From CAWFPR01 sp963817635 (GTDB lineage Bacteria; Acidobacteriota; Vicinamibacteria; Vicinamibacterales; 2-12-FULL-66-21), in the NCBI GenBank assembly GCA_963817635.1, contig CAWFPR010000024.1:248001-312000 (forward strand): a stretch of 64,000 bases of DNA, in the 5' to 3' direction. Under the pieces are notes generated by a model. It was not told the origin of the DNA, did not search any database, and saw nothing but the letters and a program-made list of their open reading frames with translations. Below are positions 20,753 through 28,546 of this stretch, one piece after another. How positions within the stretch are numbered: the first letter of the stretch is position 1; each line of letters starts with the position of its first letter. The translations under genes were made by a program, and so were the position numbers.

Positions 20753-21402
20753 TCGGTTGCTCCGGGTCGCCGGCCGCGCGGTCTGGCGGGGGCACCCCGC
20801 CTGCGGCGCAGGGTCGGCTGTTTGTCCTGAATGCGCTTGAGCTGTCGCCCCAGCTCGATGCGTCCGCGATTGATGCGCGACTTGACGGTGCCCTCCGGCA
20901 GGTCGAGCTGGTCCGCGATCTCCTGGTACGACAGTTCCTGCAGGTCCCGCAGTACCACGGCCGTGCGCAATGTCACCGGCAGCGTATCGAGCGCCTGCCG
21001 CAGCATGGCACGCAGGTCCTGGTGTTCCGCGAGCGCGTAGGGCGTTCGCTCCTTCGAGGCCGGCTGCAGGTCGCTCGTGTCGACCTCGCGCGCGATCGTC
21101 TGCCGCTCCTTGCGCACGCTCCGGTAGTGGTCGATGCACAGGTTGCGGCTGATGCTGATGATCCAGGTCTGAAAATTCGCCCGGCGGTCGAACGTCTTCA
21201 GCGCCTTGAAAATCTTCAGGAAGATATCCTGTGTGAGGTCCTCGGCCTCGTCGTGCTTGCCGACGAACTTGTACGCGACGTTGAACACCTTCCGCCAGTT
21301 CTGGCGGACGATCGCCTCCCAGGCGACCTGGTCGCCGCTGAGGCATTGCTCGATCAGCGTGTCGGGCGTCGCCGGCTGGGCGGCGGGTAAGTCAACAGAC
21401 AT
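20749..21402 (-). CDS. ECF-type RNA polymerase sigma factor
   Basis: 217 residues. Region 2 is clear (HDEAEDLTQDIFLKIFKAL, FQTWIISISRNLCIDHYR), as is region 4 (LDTLPVTLRTAVVLRDLQELSYQEIADQLDLPEGTVKSRINRGR in positions about 138-181). Regions 1 and 3 are absent, as expected for ECF sigma factors. A basic, arginine-rich tail follows region 4. It heads an operon with STAS, small and radical SAM genes and overlaps the STAS gene by 4 bases. ECF factors are usually held by a membrane anti-sigma factor; none is adjacent, and the STAS partner is atypical. Confidence 0.88.
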   Translation of the reverse strand: MSVDLPAAQPATPDTLIEQCLSGDQVAWEAIVRQNWRKVFNVAYKFVGKHDEAEDLTQDIFLKIFKALKTFDRRANFQTWIISISRNLCIDHYRSVRKERQTIAREVDTSDLQPASKERTPYALAEHQDLRAMLRQALDTLPVTLRTAVVLRDLQELSYQEIADQLDLPEGTVKSRINRGRIELGRQLKRIQDKQPTLRRRRGAPARPRGRRPGATE

Positions 21403-21460
21403 GCGTGCACTTGAAGGTCGGCGGCGGGAACCCGAGGGAATAATATCAAAAGGGCTGATG

Positions 21461-21483
21461 GGTTCAAAGGTTCAATGGTTCGG
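21461..21483. repeat. Short tandem repeat upstream of lysA
   Basis: Three near-identical 8-base units: GGTTCAAA, GGTTCAAT and GGTTCGG(A), immediately before the lysA start region. It could affect initiation or simply be slippage-prone spacer DNA. Confidence 0.5.
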
Positions 21484-21499
21484 ATAGAATCTTCTTCAC

Positions 21500-22741
21500 G
21501 TGGCCGGATTTCATAGAACAGACGGCGCGCTCGCCTGCGACGGCGTGCCGCTTGCCGTGTTGGCTGCCGCCGAGGGCACCCCCCTTTACGTCTACAGCGC
21601 CGAGGCGATCGCCTCCCGCTATCGCGAGATCGACGAGGCGTTCCGAAGCTATCCCCACGCGCTGCACTACGCCCTCAAGGCCAATTCCACCCTCGCGATC
21701 GCCCGGCTCCTGCGGAGCCTCGGAGCGGGTGCCGACGCGAATTCCGGCGGCGAGATCGACGTCGCCCTGCGCGCGGGCTTCATCCCGCCCGACATCGTCT
21801 TTACCGGCGTCGGCAAGACCGAGGCCGAACTGGTGCAGGCCATCGACCTGGGGGTGAAGACGATCAATGCCGAGTCGGAGGGGGAACTCGAGCGGATCGA
21901 CCGGCTGGCCGTTGCACGCGAGACGCGGGCGCGCGTGGCGCTCCGGGTGAATCCCAACATCGACGCCCACAGCCATCCCCATATCTCGACCGGCTTGAGC
22001 ACGAACAAGTTCGGGATGGCGCTCGAAGCCGTCCGCGACATCTGCCTGCGTGCGGCAACGCGCCCGGGACTGGAGATCGTCGGCCTCCACATCCATGTCG
22101 GCTCCCAAATCACCGATCTGGTTCCGCTCCGGCGCGCCGCCGAGGCGATTGTGGCGCTGGCCCGCGAGCTTCGCTCGGCGGGTGTGTCGATCGATCACGT
22201 CGATCTCGGCGGGGGACTGGGCATCTCCTACGACGGCACACCGGTGCCGGCGGCGGCGGACTACGCCGCGGCGCTGTTGCGCGTGGTCAGGGACTCCGGG
22301 TTCACGCTGATTCTCGAGCCGGGGCGGAACATCATCGCGCCGGCCGGAGTGCTGCTGTCGCGCGTCGTGGACGTGAAGGCGCACCCGGGCGGGAAGACGT
22401 TCGTGATCCTCGATGCCGGCATGACCGAACTGATCCGTCCGATGCTCTACAACGCGTTCCACAGAATCGAGCCGGTCCTCGCCGCCACGGGCGACACGGT
22501 CGTCTGCGACATCGTCGGACCGTTGTGCGAGAGCAGCGACACGCTCGGACAGGATCGCCGCATCGTGCGTCCTGCCGCCGGCGACCTCTTCGCCATTTTC
22601 GACACGGGGGCGTACGGAGCCGTGATGGCGTCGAACTACAACCGCCGGCCGATGCCGGCCGAAGTGCTGGTGGCAGACACGCGATGGACCGTCATTCGAC
22701 GCCGACAGACGATAGACGACCTGCTCGCGCTGGAAACCTGA
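21500..22741 (+). CDS. lysA: Diaminopimelate decarboxylase
   Basis: 413 residues. This PLP enzyme converts meso-diaminopimelate to lysine, the last step of the pathway. The PLP lysine is Lys60 in LHYALKAN; phosphate- and substrate-binding motifs GLHIHVGSQI, DLGGGLGI, LEPGR and GPLCESSD follow, the last bearing the active-site cysteine from the partner subunit. The GTG at 21500 gives the usual N-terminus. Its stop codon overlaps the first base of the tmk start codon, indicating a two-gene operon. I looked for a lysine riboswitch in the 97-base leader and saw none. Confidence 0.95.
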   Translation: MAGFHRTDGALACDGVPLAVLAAAEGTPLYVYSAEAIASRYREIDEAFRSYPHALHYALKANSTLAIARLLRSLGAGADANSGGEIDVALRAGFIPPDIVFTGVGKTEAELVQAIDLGVKTINAESEGELERIDRLAVARETRARVALRVNPNIDAHSHPHISTGLSTNKFGMALEAVRDICLRAATRPGLEIVGLHIHVGSQITDLVPLRRAAEAIVALARELRSAGVSIDHVDLGGGLGISYDGTPVPAAADYAAALLRVVRDSGFTLILEPGRNIIAPAGVLLSRVVDVKAHPGGKTFVILDAGMTELIRPMLYNAFHRIEPVLAATGDTVVCDIVGPLCESSDTLGQDRRIVRPAAGDLFAIFDTGAYGAVMASNYNRRPMPAEVLVADTRWTVIRRRQTIDDLLALET

Positions 22742-23334
22742 TGACCGGGCTGCTCATTGCGTTCGAAGGGCTCGATCAAAGCGGCAAGCAGACACAGGCC
22801 GAGATGCTGCGCGAGCATGTCGTCTCGATCGGCCGCGAGTGCCGGCTCCTGTCGTTCCCGGACTACGAGACCCCGATCGGATCCGAAATCTACAAAGGGC
22901 TGCACGGCGAGCGCGAGTACTCGCCGGAGGTCATGCAGCTGCTGTACGTGTCGAACCGGTACCAGTACCGCGGCCGGATCGCGCAGTGGAAGAACGCCGG
23001 CGCCATCCTGCTCTGCGATCGCTACCTGGCGTCGAGCATCGCCTACGGCGAGGCGCAGGGCCTCGATCCGGCCTGGCTCGCCGACATCCAGCGATTCCTG
23101 CCGCGGCCCGATCTCACGATCCTGCTCGATATCGCGCCCGAAACCGCCGTCCGGCGCAAGTCGTCCAACCGCGATCGCTACGAACGCGACCTGCCCATGC
23201 TCGCACGCGTGCGCAAGAGCTACCGCGGACAGGCGCAGCGGGATGGGTGGTTGCAACTGGACGGGGAGCGCGCGCCCGCCGACGTGGCCCGCGACGTGAT
23301 CACCGCAGTCGCGACACAACTCGCGCGGCCGTGA
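22741..23334 (+). CDS. tmk: Thymidylate kinase
   Basis: 197 residues. It phosphorylates dTMP to dTDP in DNA precursor synthesis. The P-loop is FEGLDQSGKQTQ (about 8-19), followed by the DRY motif (CDRYLASSIAYGEAQGL) and a short lid. ATG 22741 overlaps the lysA stop. The last 35 bases overlap the 3' end of the convergent comF-like gene on the other strand. The lid region lacks the long insertion of some types. Confidence 0.92.
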   Translation: MTGLLIAFEGLDQSGKQTQAEMLREHVVSIGRECRLLSFPDYETPIGSEIYKGLHGEREYSPEVMQLLYVSNRYQYRGRIAQWKNAGAILLCDRYLASSIAYGEAQGLDPAWLADIQRFLPRPDLTILLDIAPETAVRRKSSNRDRYERDLPMLARVRKSYRGQAQRDGWLQLDGERAPADVARDVITAVATQLARP

Positions 23335-24097
23335 GCGCCCGGACGTCCTTCGCGCCTGCCTGACGCAGGACACGCGCGCACGCCTCGAGCGTCGCGCCGG
23401 TCGTGCTCACGTCGTCCACGAGCACCACGATCGCGCCAGAGACCGAGGCTCCCCGGACCAGCGCGAACGCGCCCCGCACGTTGGCATGCCGGCGCGCAGC
23501 CGGCAGGTCGGTCTGCGACGGCGTCGCGCGGACACGACGGAGCAGGTGCGCCACGGGGACGCCGAGGGCGTGGGCCAGTTCCGCCGCCTGGTTGAATCCG
23601 CGCGCCCGCCGCCGCGACCGATGGAGCGGCACCGGGACGACGACGTCCGCGCCGCGCAGAATGTCCGCGCCGGCGTTCGCGAGGAGCCGGCCGAGCGGCC
23701 GGCCAAGGCTTCGGCGACCGTCGTATTTCAGCGCATGGACGATCGCACGAAGCGAACCTTCATACGGCCCGATCGCCCGGGCCCGGCTGACGGCCCCACC
23801 GCGACGCCGGCAGCGGGGACACCGCGCCTCGGCGACGCTGATGTGGCGCCAGGAAGCCAGCGGATCGCCACACTGCCCGCACACAGGCGCCGTGATGGGG
23901 ACGATCGCCGCCCAGCACGCGGCGCAGACGGGCCCGGCGGTCGGCGCGTCGAGCGGCCGCGCACACGCGGCGCAGGCCGGCGCGAGCAGCACCGACACGA
24001 CGGCGTCCGCCACGGCGCGCGCGGCCGCTCCCAGCCATGCGCGGGCCGCGACAGGGCCGGGGACCGCGAGCTCACGCTCCACCATCCGCTGTTCCAC
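23300..24097 (-). CDS. comF: ComF-family phosphoribosyltransferase-like protein
   Basis: 265 residues. The N-terminal half has zinc-binding cysteine pairs (CAACARPL, CAACW, CGQCGDPL, CPRCRRRG). The C-terminal half is a type I phosphoribosyltransferase fold with the PRPP motif VVLVDDVSTTGAT and the family block VVPVPLHRSRRRARGFNQA. ComF proteins act in natural transformation in some bacteria, and dprA is present 4.5 kb away, so competence is possible. Its start overlaps the end of rsfS by 26 bases and its end overlaps tmk antisense by 35 bases. Met at 24097 or 24085 could be the start. Confidence 0.88.
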   Translation of the reverse strand: MEQRMVERELAVPGPVAARAWLGAAARAVADAVVSVLLAPACAACARPLDAPTAGPVCAACWAAIVPITAPVCGQCGDPLASWRHISVAEARCPRCRRRGGAVSRARAIGPYEGSLRAIVHALKYDGRRSLGRPLGRLLANAGADILRGADVVVPVPLHRSRRRARGFNQAAELAHALGVPVAHLLRRVRATPSQTDLPAARRHANVRGAFALVRGASVSGAIVVLVDDVSTTGATLEACARVLRQAGAKDVRALTAARVVSRLR

Positions 24098-24605
24098 CCG
24101 TCAACGCGACCGTTTCGTGCGTTCGTGAAGCGCGGCGCGTCGAACCGTTCCTGCCGTGCGCCGGCCTGGCGGCCGCGTGGTCGCCGGCGCTTATGGCCTC
24201 GAGCCGGCGGCCGGCGGTTCGTCGCGTGATTTCGGTGCGCTCGGCGTCTCCCCACAGCCGTTCGAGCGAATAGAACAGCCGCGTCTGCGGCGTGAAGACG
24301 TGCACGATGAACGTGAAGTAGTCCATCAGGATCCACTCGGCGCGGTCGTAGCCCTCGACGTGGGCGGGTCGCACTTTCGCGGCGCGCAGCGCTTCCTCGA
24401 CTCCGTCGGCAATCGCCTTGACCTGCCGCTGGCTCTGTCCAGAACAGACGATGAAGAAATCGGTGAACGCCGGCGTGTGGCGGAGGTCGAGCACGATCAC
24501 GTTGGACGCCTTCTTGTCGAGCGCGGCCTTCACGGCCTTCGTGACGTCTCCCGTCAGCCGCTTCCTGCCGGTCGAGGTTTTCGACTTTCGTTCAGTCTTG
24601 GCCAT
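24072..24605 (-). CDS. rsfS: Ribosomal silencing factor RsfS
   Basis: 177 residues. RsfS binds ribosomal protein L14 and blocks subunit joining in starvation. The core is clear: VKAALDKKASNVIVLDLR, FTDFFIVCSGQSQRQVKAI, VEGYDRAEWILMDYFTFIVHVFTPQTRLFYSLERLW (positions about 100-135). The family normally ends near here; about 50 extra residues of basic and glycine-rich sequence follow, which may be natural or the result of a late frame change. The start MAKTERK at 24605 overlaps the end of nadD by 14 bases, the usual nadD-rsfS pairing. Confidence 0.9.
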   Translation of the reverse strand: MAKTERKSKTSTGRKRLTGDVTKAVKAALDKKASNVIVLDLRHTPAFTDFFIVCSGQSQRQVKAIADGVEEALRAAKVRPAHVEGYDRAEWILMDYFTFIVHVFTPQTRLFYSLERLWGDAERTEITRRTAGRRLEAISAGDHAAARPAHGRNGSTRRASRTHETVALTGGTADGGA

Positions 24606-25288
24606 GCGAGTGATGTGTCCTGGAGGTTTCGGGACCATCCGCGTAGAGATGGTGCTGCCGTATGTGGATCTCGACCGCGGGGGCGACGAGTCCGGTGAGC
24701 GGCTGGCCCGCCTTCAGCCGGCGCCGGATCTCGGTTGACGACACGTCGGATGTGGGCGCATCGACCAGATACGTCGCGAGTGCCGGAGGCGTCGCTGGCC
24801 ACGTCGCCCACCCGAAGCATGCGTGGTGCCAGTTCGGGCAGGCGTGCCGGCAGTGACGAAACGGGAAAGCCCGGACGGGAGACGACGACGAAATGGGCGA
24901 GCGTCAGCACTTCGGGATACCGGTGCCACATCTCGATTTCTGCAAACGCATCCGCACCCGTAATGAAGAAAATCTGCGATGTGGGCAGGCCGCTCGCCTG
25001 CCGATATCTGTGCAGCGTGTCGGCCGTGTAGGACGGCCCCGGCGCGCAGAGCTCCATGTCGCTGACGCTCAGGCCCTCGATGCCGTTGACCGCGATCGCC
25101 GCCATGGCGAAGCGGTGGTACGCGGAGGCCACCGGCTGATGCGAACGGTGTGGGGGGACGCGCGACGGCAGGACGATGACGTGGTCGAGTGAGAGCGCAG
25201 CGCGCGCGGCACGCGCCGTGTCGATGTGGCCCAGGTGAATCGGGTCCAGCGTTCCGCCGAGGATGCCGATGCGCGCGGCAGCGTTCAT
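24592..25288 (-). CDS. nadD: Nicotinate-nucleotide adenylyltransferase (frameshifted)
   Basis: About 232 residues after repair. NadD adenylates nicotinate mononucleotide in NAD synthesis. The N-terminal nucleotidyltransferase motif GGTLDPIHLGHI and the middle SYTADTL, FFITGADAFAEIEMWHRYPEV are intact. Near 24775 the frame changes by one base: the correct continuation is LVDAPTSDVSSTEIRRRL, which contains the conserved SSTxIR signature, and the gene then ends at 24592. Because nadD is essential in most bacteria, the extra base is best read as a sequencing error. The start overlaps the obgE stop (ATGA). Confidence 0.88.
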
Positions 25289-26355
25289 TCAGACAGGTGG
25301 TCGATCGGTTCGGCGGTCATGGCACGCCCGCGCGCCTCGGCTACCTTGCGCCAGATGGCTTCGAGCAGATTCTGGAGGCCCGCGCCCGTGGCAGCCGACA
25401 CAGCGTAGAGCGGAATGCCCAGCCGCTGCAAATGCTCGCGGAGCCGCTCGAGGCGGTCCGGCTCGTCGAGCGCGTCGATCTTGTTCGCGACGACCAGGAC
25501 CGGCTTGTCCGCGAGGCGGTCGCCCGACGCGTCGCGGCCTGGAAACAGCGCGAGTTCGCGAGTGATCACGTCGTAGTCGCTGATCGGATCGCGTCCGGAC
25601 AGCGAGGAGATGTCTACGAGGTGCACGAGCACTTTCGTGCGCTCGAGATGGCTGAGGAACCGGTGGCCGAGACCATGGCCCGCGTGCGCGCCCTCGATCA
25701 GGCCGGGGACATCCGCGACGACGAACGACCGTTCGCCCGACAGCCCGACGACTCCGAGATTCGGCGTCAGGGTCGTGAACGGGTAGTCGGCAATCTTGGG
25801 CCTGGCGGCCGAGATGCGGGCGATCATCGTGGACTTGCCCGCGTTGGGATACCCGACGAGCCCGACGTCGGCCAGCAGCTTGAGATGCAGCCGCAGGTCT
25901 TTCTCCTCGCCCGGCAGCCCCGGCTGCGTCTTGCGCGGCGCCCGGTTGGTCGAGGTGGCATACGCGGCGTTGCCGTGGCCGCCAAGGCCTCCCTGCGCGA
26001 TCAGGACGCGCTCGCCATCCTGTGTGAGGTCGGCGACCGCCACGAACGCATCCTCGTCCCGTCGTTCGTACACCGTGGTCCCGGTCGGGACCTGGAGCTC
26101 GATGTCGCCGCCCTTCTTTCCGGAGCGATTCGACCCTTCGCCGTCGCCCCCGCGCCCGGCTTCGAACAGTTTCTGGAATCGGAAATTGAGGAGCGTGTTG
26201 AGGTTGGAACTGGCGACCAGGTACACGGAGCCGCCGGGGCCACCATTGCCGCCATCGGGGCCCCCGCGCGGAATGAACTTCTCGCGCCGGAAGCTCATCG
26301 CCCCGCGGCCGCCGTGTCCTGCTGCGACGTGGATGTCTACTTCGTCAACGAACAT
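25285..26355 (-). CDS. obgE: Obg-family GTPase
   Basis: 356 residues. It has the glycine-rich Obg fold (1 to about 158: GGPDGGNGGPGGSVYL, GGLGGHGN), then the G domain with G1 GYPNAGKST (168-176), switch PFTTLTPNLG, DVPGLIEGA and NKID. Obg proteins bind the 50S subunit and link ribosome assembly to nutrient status. A C-terminal OCT domain is absent, as in many phyla. It lies in the order rplU-rpmA-obgE-nadD-rsfS on the minus strand, a common arrangement. Confidence 0.95.
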   Translation of the reverse strand: MFVDEVDIHVAAGHGGRGAMSFRREKFIPRGGPDGGNGGPGGSVYLVASSNLNTLLNFRFQKLFEAGRGGDGEGSNRSGKKGGDIELQVPTGTTVYERRDEDAFVAVADLTQDGERVLIAQGGLGGHGNAAYATSTNRAPRKTQPGLPGEEKDLRLHLKLLADVGLVGYPNAGKSTMIARISAARPKIADYPFTTLTPNLGVVGLSGERSFVVADVPGLIEGAHAGHGLGHRFLSHLERTKVLVHLVDISSLSGRDPISDYDVITRELALFPGRDASGDRLADKPVLVVANKIDALDEPDRLERLREHLQRLGIPLYAVSAATGAGLQNLLEAIWRKVAEARGRAMTAEPIDHLSE

Positions 26356-26443
26356 GGAACCCGCGGCTCGCGGTTCGCTGGCGGCTGCCCACGGCCTGGA
26401 ACCCCGATGGGGAGGCGAAGGGAAGCGGCCAGCGACGGAGCGA

Positions 26444-26707
26444 CTAGTTGGATTCGAGAGGCAGGATGCTGATCACGCGGCCGCGTGCGCCGTGGTCCTC
26501 GAAGCGGACCTTTCCGTCGACCTTCGCGAAGAGCGTGTCATCCTTGCCGAGCCCGACGTTCACGCCAGGCCGGAAGCGCTGTCCGCGCTGCCGCACCAGA
26601 ATCGACCCGCCGGTCACGACGTTGCCGTCGAACCGCTTCACGCCGAGGCGCTGCGAGTTGCTGTCGCGTCCGTTCCGGGAGCTGCCCTGACCTTTTTTGT
26701 GAGCCAT
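26444..26707 (-). CDS. rpmA: 50S ribosomal protein L27
   Basis: 87 residues, standard length. The N-terminal MAHKKGQGSSRNGRDS reaches towards the peptidyl-transferase centre; VTGGSILVRQRG and GLGKDDTLFA are diagnostic. No N-terminal cleavage extension of the Firmicutes type is present. It lies 14 bases after rplU and 88 bases before obgE. Confidence 0.97.
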   Translation of the reverse strand: MAHKKGQGSSRNGRDSNSQRLGVKRFDGNVVTGGSILVRQRGQRFRPGVNVGLGKDDTLFAKVDGKVRFEDHGARGRVISILPLESN

Positions 26708-26721
26708 GATGGACCTGTCGA

Positions 26722-27036
26722 CTAAACCACGATGTCGGTGACGCGCACGACGGTGTAGGTCGAGCGGTGGCCGCGCGTTTTCCTGAATCCCTTGCGGCGC
26801 TTCTTCTTGAAGACGCGGATCTTGGGTCCGCGGGATTCGCCGTCCACGATGCCGACAACCCTGGCGTTGGCCACGAAGGGCGCGCCGGCGAGCATCTCGC
26901 CGCCGTCCTTCTCGAGGAACAGCACCTGGTCGAAGGTGATTTCCTTGCCCGCCTCGGCCTCGACGCGGTCCACCGTGACCACGGAGCCCGGGCCCACCTT
27001 CACCTGCCGTCCGCCGGTCTTGATGATTGCGAACAC
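26722..27036 (-). CDS. rplU: 50S ribosomal protein L21
   Basis: 104 residues. FAIIKTGGRQVKV at the N-terminus and KIRVFKKKRRKGFRKTRGHR near the C-terminus are typical of bL21. GTG at 27036 is the start because the family begins exactly here; the frame stays open to 27123 without similarity. It heads the rplU-rpmA-obgE-nadD-rsfS operon, with a promoter at 27095-27123. Confidence 0.96.
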   Translation of the reverse strand: MFAIIKTGGRQVKVGPGSVVTVDRVEAEAGKEITFDQVLFLEKDGGEMLAGAPFVANARVVGIVDGESRGPKIRVFKKKRRKGFRKTRGHRSTYTVVRVTDIVV

Positions 27037-27094
27037 GTTCCCACCCTCCGCCGGCCCGCACGGGCGGGCGTTTCTGACTGTGTGCAAAGGGTTA

Positions 27095-27123
27095 AGGATA
27101 GCAGATTCCCGGGAATCCGGCAA
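27095..27123 (-). promoter_or_regulatory. Promoter of the rplU operon with a palindrome in its spacer
   Basis: Read on the minus strand: TTGCCG (27118-27123), a 17-base spacer, TATCCT (27095-27100). The spacer contains a perfect 14-base palindrome GATTCCCGGGAATC (27104-27117). A protein bound there would cover the promoter, so it could be an operator; alternatively it is a short hairpin ending the upstream lipoprotein transcript. Confidence 0.5.
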
Positions 27124-27134
27124 CGTGTGGCGCG

Positions 27135-27956
27135 CTATCTCAGAAGGACCCTGGTCCCGCGGATCTTCTGGGTGGAAAGCGTGCCGAGGAAGCTCGGAAT
27201 AACCCGGTCCATCAATTCGAAGTAGGAGGAGAGCGCCGGCGTGTTCTGTTGCGCGTTGTAGAGGATTTCCTCGCTCATGCTCTCGCTGTGAAGCCGGGTC
27301 CCGGTGCGGCCGTCGATGAAGATGAAGTTGGGCGCCAGGATGAAGCCTTTGCGCTCCATGTAGGTCCGGACAGGGACCACCGAGCGGCGGCCCAGATTGT
27401 CGTAGACTTCGCGGTTCTGCATCACGAAGCCGTTGCTCTGGTGCGGCGTGAAGAGGATCGTGCCGGTCACGATCAGCGGGTTCTGATACTCCTCGCCGAT
27501 CTTCTTCCAGAAGGCGACGTCGGCGAAAATCGCCTGATACTTATCGAGGTCCTTCTGGTTCCGAATCTTCGGTTCCTGCTCCTGGGCACTGGCGGCGGGT
27601 TCCTGGCGCGCGGCGGAGTCGAGCGAATTCGCCGGGGCGATTTCGTCGGTCGGGGCCGCCGGTCCCTTGCCGGATTCGGTGGCGAGTTCGGCCAGGGGCA
27701 GCACTTCGGCCTCGATCACGCGCAGGCTGGATTTGCTGCGGAGCTGGCTGCGCAGGAGGCGTACGGTCTCGAGATTCGCGTCGACGTCGTCGGTTCCGCC
27801 GCTGATGAAGCCGGCGACGAGTACGCGCTGGAAGGGGGACACGTCCATCTTCGGCGAGATGGGCGTCTCGATCGGGATCTCGTAGAAGCTCGTGCACGCG
27901 GTCACGAACCCCAGGAGGGCCAGGCTAGCGATCGTTGCGGCGCTTCGTGCGGTCAT
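27135..27956 (-). CDS. Lipoprotein of unknown function
   Basis: 273 residues with a signal peptide and lipobox at Cys21 (LGFVTAC). The N-terminal domain resembles proteins that look up a family of regulated lipoproteins (FQRVLVAGFISGG, LETVRLLRSQLRSKSSLRVIEAE). A polar, alanine- and glutamate-rich linker (about 90-125) divides it from a C-terminal part (PLIVTGTILFTP, GFILAPNFIFIDGRTGTRLHSE). I do not recognise the family with certainty. It follows a TPR gene that it overlaps by 32 bases, so the two are probably co-translated and act together at the cell envelope. Confidence 0.75.
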   Translation of the reverse strand: MTARSAATIASLALLGFVTACTSFYEIPIETPISPKMDVSPFQRVLVAGFISGGTDDVDANLETVRLLRSQLRSKSSLRVIEAEVLPLAELATESGKGPAAPTDEIAPANSLDSAARQEPAASAQEQEPKIRNQKDLDKYQAIFADVAFWKKIGEEYQNPLIVTGTILFTPHQSNGFVMQNREVYDNLGRRSVVPVRTYMERKGFILAPNFIFIDGRTGTRLHSESMSEEILYNAQQNTPALSSYFELMDRVIPSFLGTLSTQKIRGTRVLLR

Positions 27957-28278
27957 TGATTTCTTTGAACAAATCGTAGTTCTGCCGGATCATCACGTTC
28001 TTCGGATCCAAGGCAACCGCTTTTTCGTACGCCTTGCGCGCGTCGTCGAACCGACCGTCGTGCTCGTAGCCAATCGCGAGGTTGTTCCAGGCGGCCGCAT
28101 ACGTGGGATCCAGCTCGACCGCCTTTTCCCATCGATACAGGGCCTCTTTCCAGAGTCCGCTCTGCGCGACCTTGATGCCGAAGTCCACCTGCGCCTTCGC
28201 CGCGCCGCGGTTGTCCGCGTACACCGACGTGGTGAAAGCCGACAGTGCCGCCACGATGACGAAGGCTCTGAATAGCAT
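27925..28278 (-). CDS. Small exported TPR-repeat protein
   Basis: 117 residues. A signal peptide covers about 1-22 (MLFRAFVIVAALSAFTTSVYA). Two or three tetratricopeptide repeats follow (GLWKEALYRWEKAVELDPTYAAAWNNLAIGYE, positions about 43-74; FDDARKAYEKAVALDP). TPRs mediate protein-protein contacts. The gene overlaps the following lipoprotein gene by 32 bases, suggesting coupled translation. The start at 28278 is set by the signal peptide. Confidence 0.82.
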   Translation of the reverse strand: MLFRAFVIVAALSAFTTSVYADNRGAAKAQVDFGIKVAQSGLWKEALYRWEKAVELDPTYAAAWNNLAIGYEHDGRFDDARKAYEKAVALDPKNVMIRQNYDLFKEINDRTKRRNDR

Positions 28279-28291
28279 GCGCGATTGGTTC

Positions 28292-28320
28292 ACTATAGCC
28301 ACCCGCCCCGAGCCCCGCAA
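28292..28320 (-). promoter_or_regulatory. Candidate promoter of the TPR/lipoprotein pair
   Basis: On the minus strand: TTGCGG (28315-28320), 17 bases, TATAGT (28292-28297), 14 bases before the TPR gene start. The -10 is good and the -35 is weak. Confidence 0.4.
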
Positions 28321-28546
28321 GCAGTTTCACCTGTGCGCGCGGCGCGGCGTGAACCGTTTCGCAGAGCAATGGGTGTACCGTCGGAATAGCGTTACAAACG
28401 GGCCCCAGGCGTGTCGAATGCCGCGATTTTTCGTAAGGCCAGGACACGTCGCGTAAGCCGAGGCGTTGCGGATGGAGACACTCGGCCCCTATAATGGACA
28501 CTGGGGTCGGGCCGTTGCGCCGCCGCTGGCGGCCTCGGAGGCCCTC

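Noticed and set aside
21403..21499. Lysine riboswitch before lysA.
   Set aside because: The leader is under 100 bases, and I could not find the conserved helices.
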